NCBI GenBank assembly: GCA_034437315.1
Contig: DAOTUC010000371.1
Location: forward strand, 1 to 37,298
Reading direction: 5' to 3'
DNA length: 37,298 nt
Source: DSAR01 sp034437315
GTDB lineage: Bacteria > Chloroflexota > Anaerolineae > B4-G1
Shown here piece by piece: positions 25,488 through 32,413 of the stretch; position 1 is the stretch's first letter, and every line of letters begins with the position of its first letter. Below the pieces are notes generated by a model. It was not told where the DNA came from. It worked only from the letters and a program-made list of their open reading frames with translations, and did no database searches. The translations under genes and the position numbers were made by a program.

Positions 25488-25559
25488 GCGTTCGAGAGAT
25501 CATCGCTATTTTCGTCTGGGCATCCAGTTTTTTAATCTTGAATCTACTAAGAGGTTTTT

Positions 25560-26231
25560 ATGCTTGATTTTAGCACACTGCCATCGGTATCTATAGCCAA
25601 CCTGGTGTTGAATTTCGCCGTCGCGTTGGTGTTGTCCCTGAATGTCTCCTGGTATTACGAGCATTATGGGCAGAGTCTTTCCAATCGGCGCAAGTTTGCC
25701 AAAATGTTGCCCGTACTCACAATGACGACGACGCTGGTGATCACCATCGTCAAATCTTCGCTGGCGCTGTCGCTGGGATTGGTAGGCGCGCTTTCCATCG
25801 TGCGCTTCCGCACGGCGATCAAAGAGCCAGAGGAATTGATGTTCCTCTTTATCGCCATCACGATCGGTCTGGGGGTGGGCGCGGACCAGCGCTGGCCGAC
25901 GGTGGTGGGTGTGCTGATTCTGCTAGGTTATATGGCCGTGCGCATGTTACTGTCCCGGAAACCTGCGGCGAGTAACCTTTACCTCAACATCGCCGTTGAT
26001 GACAGCGCGGAACAGCGCTCGCTCTTCCAGCAGGTGAACACGCGCTTGCTGACACACATCTCCACGCTCGACTTCCGCCGCATCGACGCCCGCGATGGCC
26101 TGTTGCAACTCACTTACTTCCTCTCCTGTGACGATCCCCAGACCCTCAACGATTTGATAGACGATCTCAAACAACATCTCCCCATCCGCGAGATCAGCTT
26201 CATTCAGCAAGAGCGAATGCTGGGGGGTTAA
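25560..26231 (+). CDS. DUF4956 family membrane protein
   Basis: 223 residues from ATG 25560, preceded by AAGAGG at good spacing. Three to four membrane helices (about 10-30, 50-70, 75-95, 100-130) contain the family core: SLALSLGLVGALSIVRFRTAIKEPEEL and FLFIAITIGLGVGADQRW. The remaining 90 residues form a soluble cytoplasmic-type alpha/beta domain (LNIAVDD to REISFIQQERML), similar to the tail often found in this family. DUF4956 has no established biochemical role that I know of, but I recall it repeatedly next to VTC and CotH genes, as here. It may be the membrane partner of the VTC-like enzyme. It is the first gene of the operon; its stop is followed immediately by the next start. Confidence 0.92.
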   Translation: MLDFSTLPSVSIANLVLNFAVALVLSLNVSWYYEHYGQSLSNRRKFAKMLPVLTMTTTLVITIVKSSLALSLGLVGALSIVRFRTAIKEPEELMFLFIAITIGLGVGADQRWPTVVGVLILLGYMAVRMLLSRKPAASNLYLNIAVDDSAEQRSLFQQVNTRLLTHISTLDFRRIDARDGLLQLTYFLSCDDPQTLNDLIDDLKQHLPIREISFIQQERMLGG

Positions 26232-27740
26232 TTGAGGATTTCACCCGTTCGACGTGAAACAGACGCGTCCTCAACCCATCCCCGATTCGATGTATCTCTG
26301 GTCTTGCGGGCGCTCGTGTTGCTCGTCGCCTTCGTCCTCGGTTCTCTCGTCCATCAGGCCGGCTGGCACGAGTCGTTTTTGCGCTGGGGACGTGAACCGC
26401 GCGCGACCTTTGCCGCCTGGCGTGCGCGCACCGCGTTACCGGTCGTTGCCGTGGACCTCCGTTTTGACGGTTATCAGCATCTCGTCTCCCTGCGCGACCG
26501 GGCCTTGCGCCTGGACGTCCACGTGCCCTTTGTCGATGAAGCCGTACCGGCGACCATGATTTTCGGCGCCGGCGCTCGCGAGTCCGTGGAACTGCGCTTG
26601 CCCGGTGGCCCGGCGACATCCTGGCAGGACGATGTGTGGCCGCTGGAACTGCGCCGGGCGGGGGCGAGCGCCTGGTTGCGACTGACCCCGCTTGATGAGA
26701 CGCGGACGGAAGCGGCGTTGTTACAATGGAGCTACCTGGAAGCATTGCGCCGCGAGGGATTCGCCGCTGCGACCCAGACGCCCGTCCGCCTGGAAATCAA
26801 CGGTAGCCCGTGGGGCCTATACGTGTTGGAAACGCCCGCTGCTGCAAATGTGGCGTTACGCTTCGAGGCGCAGGCCGCCTGGGAAGCGCAGGCCGCCGGT
26901 GAGCCGGTGGACGACGGCGGTTTCCGCTATGCCACCGTGACCGCCGAGGGCGCCTCTCTTGCCGTCGAGGGCGCCTCTCCTATCGTCGAGGCGGCGCTGG
27001 CCCGCTTCTGGGACGCGCGGCAGGTCGTGGATGCCTGCGACGCCGAGGATCTAGGCCGCTTCCTCGCGCTGACGGCCCTGTGGACGGGCCAGCCCGCTCC
27101 CGACTGGCGAACGCTGCGCTGGGCCTACGACCCCACGACGCAGCAGCTCGCCCCGGTGGGCGCAGGGCAGTTTTGGGCCGATGCCGCGCCCCTGCCGGAA
27201 ATCCTTCTCGACAATCCGGCTATGCAGATCGCCCACGCCCGCGCCCTCACCGAGATTTCCCGCCCGTCGTATCTGGAGCACCTGCGCAACGAGATGGGCG
27301 ACGAACTCGAACAACAGTGGCGCGGGTTGAGCGCGTCTGCTACGCCCTGGGCGCACCTCGAAGCGCATCAACACACAATACGGGCGCGACTGTCTCCGGC
27401 CCGGGCCCTCGCCGTCACCTTGGAACCAGACGGCGTGCTATACGTGGCCAACTTGCAACCCTTCCCGTTACAAATCGTGGGACTGGATGCCGGCGGCGCC
27501 GGGCTGCGTCCGCTCGATCCAGCCTGGACGCTGCCGGAAGATCGCGAGTGTCTATTGGAGTCAGGGGACGCCTTCGTCCTGCGGGCGACCTTTGGCCCGG
27601 CGTCCCAGCCCGTGCGCTTGTCCCTGCCCTGGGATTTGACCACGGCGGGCGGTGATGGCTTGACCATCATCTGCCGGTTGTGGAAGGTGAACGGCCCCGA
27701 ACTAAGCACGCCGGTGACCAATTCCGAGGTGACGCCGTGA
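26232..27740 (+). CDS. Degenerate CotH-like membrane-anchored protein
   Basis: 502 residues from TTG 26232, directly after the upstream TAA with a G-rich stretch in front. One N-terminal helix (about 18-36) anchors the protein outside the cell. Several segments track the CotH-like protein at 28462: VRLEINGSPWGLYVLETP (compare VVLNGEYKGIYALEE), FLALTALWTGQPAPDWRTLRWAYDP then LAPVGAGQFW (compare FLAAVDLWSAPHSVVWHNLRYYYNP then LEPLAFDNDP), and MQIAHARALTEISRPSYLEHL. The Asn of HNLRYYYNP and the Asp residues of FDND, which correspond to the nucleotide/metal site of CotH kinases, are missing here (GAGQ). It is therefore probably a pseudokinase or scaffold. The C-terminal 120 residues are beta-rich. 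It overlaps the VTC gene by four bases. Confidence 0.72.
   Translation: MRISPVRRETDASSTHPRFDVSLVLRALVLLVAFVLGSLVHQAGWHESFLRWGREPRATFAAWRARTALPVVAVDLRFDGYQHLVSLRDRALRLDVHVPFVDEAVPATMIFGAGARESVELRLPGGPATSWQDDVWPLELRRAGASAWLRLTPLDETRTEAALLQWSYLEALRREGFAAATQTPVRLEINGSPWGLYVLETPAAANVALRFEAQAAWEAQAAGEPVDDGGFRYATVTAEGASLAVEGASPIVEAALARFWDARQVVDACDAEDLGRFLALTALWTGQPAPDWRTLRWAYDPTTQQLAPVGAGQFWADAAPLPEILLDNPAMQIAHARALTEISRPSYLEHLRNEMGDELEQQWRGLSASATPWAHLEAHQHTIRARLSPARALAVTLEPDGVLYVANLQPFPLQIVGLDAGGAGLRPLDPAWTLPEDRECLLESGDAFVLRATFGPASQPVRLSLPWDLTTAGGDGLTIICRLWKVNGPELSTPVTNSEVTP
26943..26984 (+). repeat. 21-base in-frame tandem duplication
   Basis: Two units with 21-base period share the exact core CGAGGGCGCCTCTC (26945-26958 and 26966-26979), and a third partial unit follows. 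They encode EGASLAV-EGASPIV in the degenerate CotH-like protein. It is a local slippage duplication that keeps the frame. Confidence 0.7.
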
Positions 27741-28435
27741 ACGCGCGCTACGAGTTCAAGGTCCCGTGCGACCCGGCGCAGTTATCGGAGATCGCCGCCT
27801 GGGTGCGCTTGCATCCCATGCATTGGCGAGTCAGTTATCCGCCCCGCCAGGTGAACAACATCTATTTCGATTCCCCAGATTTGCAGGACCTCAACGCCAA
27901 CATCAGCGGCGTCGGGCGGCGCGAGAAGCTGCGGCTGCGTTGGTATGGTCCGGACGTCACGCGCATTTTCGGCGCGCAATTGGAGCTCAAGTGCAAGGAT
28001 GGGCTGATCGGATGGAAAGAACAGGCCTTTTTCGATGGAGACCTCGACCTGACCCGCTCGCTGTGGCCTGCGTTGCTATCGCCGCTGCGTGCGGGCCTGG
28101 ATGGGCGGGCCCGGCTCTGGCTCGACCGTCGCGGCGGGCCGGTGCTGATCAACACCTACCAACGCGCCTATTACGAGACCCCCGACGGTGTGCTGCGGCT
28201 CACGCTGGACACCCAACTCCGCGCGTACAAGCAACGCTTTTCATTGCTGCCGAATTTGAGCCGCCCGGCCTTGCAATCGGAACAGATGGTGATGGAACTG
28301 AAAGCCCCCGTCGATGACGACGCCACGCAGCGACTTTCACAAATTTTGGTGTCATTCCCCGTCCGCGTGGATCGCTTCTCCAAGTATCTGCATGGCGTGT
28401 TGGGGTCTGTTGATTTTGAAGGATTGCTTGCTTGA
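27737..28435 (+). CDS. VTC/CYTH-domain protein, polyphosphate-polymerase-like
   Basis: 232 residues from GTG 27737, overlapping the previous stop as GTGA and preceded by GAGGTG. The longer open frame to 27680 is rejected for that reason. The sequence carries the VTC catalytic tunnel pattern: ARYEFKV, VNNIYFDSPDLQDL, GRREKLRLRWYG, AQLELKCKDG, WKEQ, TYQRAYYETPDG, LRLTLDTQLRAY, MVMELKAP, FPVRVDRFSKYLHGVL. The basic (R, K) and acidic (E) residues of each strand are kept, so the enzyme looks intact. In yeast the VTC4 domain makes polyphosphate from ATP. Bacterial single-domain members are often called polyphosphate polymerase domain proteins, though few are tested. It has no signal peptide, so it is probably cytoplasmic, perhaps docked on the DUF4956 protein. 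Confidence 0.93.
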   Translation: MNARYEFKVPCDPAQLSEIAAWVRLHPMHWRVSYPPRQVNNIYFDSPDLQDLNANISGVGRREKLRLRWYGPDVTRIFGAQLELKCKDGLIGWKEQAFFDGDLDLTRSLWPALLSPLRAGLDGRARLWLDRRGGPVLINTYQRAYYETPDGVLRLTLDTQLRAYKQRFSLLPNLSRPALQSEQMVMELKAPVDDDATQRLSQILVSFPVRVDRFSKYLHGVLGSVDFEGLLA

Positions 28436-28461
28436 GCGTAAGCAACGCTGGGAGGTAAGTT

Positions 28462-31152
28462 GTGAGAGTCAACCGTGAGATGACATCCGAGGATCGTCAC
28501 ATTGCTGCACCCTCGCCGCACACCCGGCCGACACGCTGGCCCTTGGCGCTGATCGTGCTGCTTTTGTTCGTCGGGACCGCCGTTTTGATACGCCAGGTCT
28601 GGCAGGTCAACGTCTCGCGCGTCGCCAGCGATCCTGAACCGCTCCCGCCGGAACTGGCTACCTTAACGCCCACACCATTTCCCACGCCTACGCCGACCGC
28701 CCCGGAACTGGGCGACACGCTGGAAACGCTCTACGTCGACATCGCACCGAGGGAATTTGCGCAGATTGAGGTCAAGCGCGAAGAGGCGCTGGAACGGTGG
28801 ATTCTGCTGACCAGCTCGGATGATTTTGTGCCGGCGACCTTGCGCCTGGGCGAGCAGACGTTCCAGGTGCGGCTGCGGCTCAAAGGCGACTGGGCCGATC
28901 ACATCGCCCACGATAAGTGGTCTTTCCGCATCCAAATCCGCGATGAAGGCTATCTCCACGGGATGCAGATTTTTTCGATCCAGGACCCCTCAGCGCGCAC
29001 CTATCTGAACGAGTACCTCTTTCTTGAGCATTTGCGGAACGAGGACGTGCTCGGCGTGCGCTACGATTTTCTACACGTGGTGCTTAATGGGGAGTACAAA
29101 GGCATCTACGCCCTGGAGGAGAACTCCGCCAAGGAACTGCTGGAATTCCAGGAACGGCGCGAGGGGATCATCCTCAAGTATTCCGAAGACCTGCTCTGGG
29201 AATTCTGGGCTTTCCGGGATGATCGGGTGACGCCGCCGGGAATACATCAATTTCACATCATTGACGAGTTCAGATCCGGGCGCGTGGATAGCTCCCCGAC
29301 GCTCTCCGCGCAACGGGATACGGCGGTGGGTTTGCTGCGCGGATTCCTGACCGGCGAGCTATCGGCCTTGGAGGTCTTCGACCTGGAAACGATGGGCAAA
29401 TTCCTGGCGGCGGTGGATTTGTGGAGCGCGCCCCATAGCGTCGTCTGGCACAATTTGCGCTACTATTACAACCCCGTGACCGCCCGATTGGAGCCATTAG
29501 CTTTCGATAACGATCCCCTCTCTCCCGAACTCGACTTCGAGCAGGTTGGTTTGGCCCAGGAGGACTTCCGCCACGATCCATACCTACAAGCCGCGTATGC
29601 CCGCGCCCTGTGGGAGATGAGCCAGCCCGGTTACGTGGAGGCGCTGGAGACGCGTCTGGGAGCGGACTATGAACGATTGCGCGCGGCCCTGGAGCCGGAG
29701 TTTGGCGCTGAAGTGCTGGCCCCGCCCTGGGACTTGCTGCGCCGCCGGCAGGACCTCAGCCGCCAACGACTGACGCCCATCCAGACGACCTACGCCTATC
29801 GCACGCGGGCCGCCGACGTGGCAGCCGCCGCGCTGCCCACCGAGACCCTGGTGCTGGAAGTGGGCAATCTGCTCGATCTGCCCGTCGAAATTGTGGGCGT
29901 GCAGGTAGACGGCGTCGAGATGCCGGCGAGCGCCGCCTGGGTGGACGCCTCCCAGGAGAGGGCGTCTTCTCTGCCCCACACCATCCCGCCGCCCCCCGCC
30001 GATCCAGATGCGCTGGTGTTGCGCGCGCTCCCGCCCGATGCGGCGGCGTTGCCCTACGCCCGCCTGACCCTCCCGCTCACGGCGTCTTTCGACGCCGATG
30101 TGGCATTACACACGCGCGTGTGGGGCCTGGCCCAGACCATCACCCAGACCGTGATCCCATCCTACGCGCTGCCGCTCGCTGAGGGACCGCGTCCCGCCGC
30201 GCCCACGCTCGAAGAGGCGTTGCACCGGCATCCCTACTTGCAACCGGCGGATGAGGCCGGCTGGCTCACCATCCCGGCGGGGACGTGGGACATCAGCGGG
30301 ACGCTCGTGTTGCCGCCCGGCTACGGATTGCAGTTGGGACCAGGGACGATGCTGCGCTTTGGCGCGGAGGATTTCCTGCTCGCCAGTGGGCCGCTGCGCT
30401 TCCAGGGGGCGGCGGAAGCGCCCGTGCGCTTGCAGCCGCAGGATGGGGAGGTCTGGCTCGGCGTCATCGTGCTGGACGTCGAAGCGCCCTCCTTCTGGCA
30501 ACACGTCACCGTCGAGAAGACCGATGCAATAGCGCGCGATGGGTGGATGTTCACGGGCGCGGTCACCTTCCACCGCAGCCCTGTGCGCATTAGTCACGGG
30601 CGCTTCTTGGGAACCCGCGCCGAGGACGCGCTCAACGTCATCCGCGCGGAGTTCGAGATCGTGGATTCTGAGTTCGCCGACACCGCCTCCGACGCCTTCG
30701 ATGGCGACTTCACAACCGGCGTGGTCGAGCGGTGCGTTTTCCACAACATAGCCGATGACGGCGTGGACGTCAGCGGTTCGGATGTGACGGTACGGGACTC
30801 GCGCTTCTACCACGTGGGCGACAAGGCCGTCTCCGTGGGCGAGGCCAGCCGGATGCTCGCCGAGGACATCTTTGTGGATACGGCGGATTTCGCGCTGGCG
30901 AGCAAGGACGCCTCATACCTCGAAGCCGCGCGCGTGACGGCGCGCAATATACAGATCGCGGCGCTGGCGGCATACATCAAGAAGCCCGCCTACAGCCCGG
31001 CGACAATGACGGTCAACGGGCTGGATGCTGGAGACACACCGCCGGAGCAAATCGCGCTGGTGCAGACCCGCTGCTACGTCGACCTGGATGGCGAGCGTAT
31101 CTGGGGCTGGGAAGTAGATGTGGACGCGCTCTACGAGAAGTGGCGAGATTGA
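28462..31152 (+). CDS. CotH kinase-like protein with C-terminal beta-helix
   Basis: 896 residues from GTG 28462, with GGAGGT six bases upstream. A single N-terminal helix (about 28-46) and a short Thr-Pro linker (about 69-80) precede an extracytoplasmic CotH domain (about 85-450): VRLRLKGDWADH, DKWSFRIQI, EYLFLEHLRNEDVLG, HVVLNGEYKGIYALEE, GIILKYSED, HNLRYYYNP, LEPLAFDNDP. Among the three CotH-like proteins here it is the one that keeps the Asn and Asp residues expected of the atypical kinase fold. After a beta-rich linker, residues about 590-880 look like a right-handed parallel beta-helix: GPLRFQGAAEAPVRL, ISHGRFLGTRAEDALNVI, EIVDSEFADTASDAFDGDF, DDGVDVSGSDVTVRDSRFY. The helix probably binds a surface polymer or partner. 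CotH proteins phosphorylate secreted substrates in Bacillus; the substrate here is unknown. Confidence 0.88.
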   Translation: MRVNREMTSEDRHIAAPSPHTRPTRWPLALIVLLLFVGTAVLIRQVWQVNVSRVASDPEPLPPELATLTPTPFPTPTPTAPELGDTLETLYVDIAPREFAQIEVKREEALERWILLTSSDDFVPATLRLGEQTFQVRLRLKGDWADHIAHDKWSFRIQIRDEGYLHGMQIFSIQDPSARTYLNEYLFLEHLRNEDVLGVRYDFLHVVLNGEYKGIYALEENSAKELLEFQERREGIILKYSEDLLWEFWAFRDDRVTPPGIHQFHIIDEFRSGRVDSSPTLSAQRDTAVGLLRGFLTGELSALEVFDLETMGKFLAAVDLWSAPHSVVWHNLRYYYNPVTARLEPLAFDNDPLSPELDFEQVGLAQEDFRHDPYLQAAYARALWEMSQPGYVEALETRLGADYERLRAALEPEFGAEVLAPPWDLLRRRQDLSRQRLTPIQTTYAYRTRAADVAAAALPTETLVLEVGNLLDLPVEIVGVQVDGVEMPASAAWVDASQERASSLPHTIPPPPADPDALVLRALPPDAAALPYARLTLPLTASFDADVALHTRVWGLAQTITQTVIPSYALPLAEGPRPAAPTLEEALHRHPYLQPADEAGWLTIPAGTWDISGTLVLPPGYGLQLGPGTMLRFGAEDFLLASGPLRFQGAAEAPVRLQPQDGEVWLGVIVLDVEAPSFWQHVTVEKTDAIARDGWMFTGAVTFHRSPVRISHGRFLGTRAEDALNVIRAEFEIVDSEFADTASDAFDGDFTTGVVERCVFHNIADDGVDVSGSDVTVRDSRFYHVGDKAVSVGEASRMLAEDIFVDTADFALASKDASYLEAARVTARNIQIAALAAYIKKPAYSPATMTVNGLDAGDTPPEQIALVQTRCYVDLDGERIWGWEVDVDALYEKWRD

Positions 31153-31162
31153 GTGGTGGGTG

Positions 31163-32392
31163 ATGGATAAGGGGAGGCGTTGGTTTTGGGGGCTGTGCTT
31201 GCTCCTGTTGGCGGGCTGCGCGCTCGTCGGGGGCGAGCGATCAGTGGCCTACCGTGAACTGGCGGACTGGCTGGACATCCACGCTTTGCCTGACGAGACG
31301 GTGGCAGTGCAGGAGCGGGGCGCGTGGGCGCGATTGACCAACCTCCCGCTGCTCACCCTCCCGGCGGGCGAGGATGCTTTCGCCCTGTTGGATAACCTCC
31401 AGGAGACGCGGCCCGACTATTGCGTCGCCCTGCGCAGCGTGGCCTGGAAGGGTGCTCGAGCCGATCCATGGTTCCAGGAACGCTACCATCAGGTCGCTGT
31501 GGCGACGGCGGCGGGAGATTCGGTCTCACCGTTGGCGCTCTATCGCTATCATCCCTCGCCTTTCGATGCCGGCGAGACACGGACCCTCGACGCGTCCCGT
31601 CACGATGGGGCGGTGGGCGGCATCACCGTGGACTCGGTGCGCCTCAGTAGCCGGCGGCTGTCGCCCGGCGAGCCAGTTTACGTCAGCCTGACCCTGCGCG
31701 GCGACGCGCGCGAGCCCCTCGACGCCGTTTGGCGACTGCGCGACCCGCTTTCGGAGCGGGTGTGGCTGCGCGAGACACGAACGTTGCCCGCCGAAGACTG
31801 GCCTGTGAACGGGACGGTGACGGCGCGTCACGTCGTCGTTCTACTGGATGCGCTGCCGGTGGGGGAGTATGCGCTGGAACTGGCCCTCACGCGACCCAAT
31901 CTCGCGCCGCTCGGCGAACCGGTGTTGCTGGCGACGCTCTCCCGCCTGCCGGACGTGGCGTCCACGCCATTTGCGCCGGACCACCCCCTGGACATTCGCG
32001 CTGGGGAGTCCATCGCCTTGTTAGGCTACGACGCGCCGGAGCGCGTCTCGCCCGGTGAGACGTTACGGATCGCCCTGTACTGGCACGCGCTACGCCCAGT
32101 GCGCGATAATCTGATGGTCTTCGTCCACGTTTTCGATCCCGATGGCGCACTCGTCACGCAAACGGACGCCATCCCCGTGTATTGGACCTATCCCACAACG
32201 GCGTGGCAGCCGGGCGATTACGTCCGGGACGTGCACGTTGTTCCCCTGGATACGACACTGCCGCGCGGCGATTATTCCATTGCGGTGGGGATATACAACG
32301 CGGCGACGGGCGAGCGGCTGGCGCTCCGCGACGCCCAGGGGGCGACGGCGCCCGACGATGCAGCGGCCCTGTACGTGCTGCAAGTGCGGTGA
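31163..32392 (+). CDS. Lipoprotein related to soluble domains of the GT-C proteins
   Basis: 409 residues from ATG 31163 (GTG 31160 is possible), eleven bases after the previous stop. A signal peptide ends in the lipobox LLLLAGC, with Cys19 as the lipidated residue. Residues about 25-140 (LADWLDIHALPDETVAVQE, TRPDYCVALRS, DPWFQERYHQVAV) resemble the extracytoplasmic domain often fused to GT39 enzymes. A middle beta domain follows (VRLSSRRLSPGEPVYVSLTLRG). The end is the same 'FVH/YPTS' module as in several glycosyltransferases here (IALLGYDAPERVSPGETL, LYWHALRPVRDNLMVFVHV, WTYPTTAWQPGDYV, VGIYNAATGERLAL). No membrane helices follow the lipobox, so it is a free-standing version of a transferase accessory domain. 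It may present acceptor or carbohydrate at the surface; this is inference. Confidence 0.85.
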   Translation: MDKGRRWFWGLCLLLLAGCALVGGERSVAYRELADWLDIHALPDETVAVQERGAWARLTNLPLLTLPAGEDAFALLDNLQETRPDYCVALRSVAWKGARADPWFQERYHQVAVATAAGDSVSPLALYRYHPSPFDAGETRTLDASRHDGAVGGITVDSVRLSSRRLSPGEPVYVSLTLRGDAREPLDAVWRLRDPLSERVWLRETRTLPAEDWPVNGTVTARHVVVLLDALPVGEYALELALTRPNLAPLGEPVLLATLSRLPDVASTPFAPDHPLDIRAGESIALLGYDAPERVSPGETLRIALYWHALRPVRDNLMVFVHVFDPDGALVTQTDAIPVYWTYPTTAWQPGDYVRDVHVVPLDTTLPRGDYSIAVGIYNAATGERLALRDAQGATAPDDAAALYVLQVR

Positions 32393-32413
32393 ACGGTGGA
32401 GGTTGAGAACCGG

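Larger units (their letters stand above)
25238..25559 (+). other. Spacer of 322 bases with gene remnant and promoter
   Basis: This spacer separates the SUMF1-like gene from the DUF4956 gene. It contains a 54-codon ORF with faint VTC-domain resemblance (25309-25473) and a near-consensus promoter (25460-25487). Nothing else was recognised. Confidence 0.55.
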
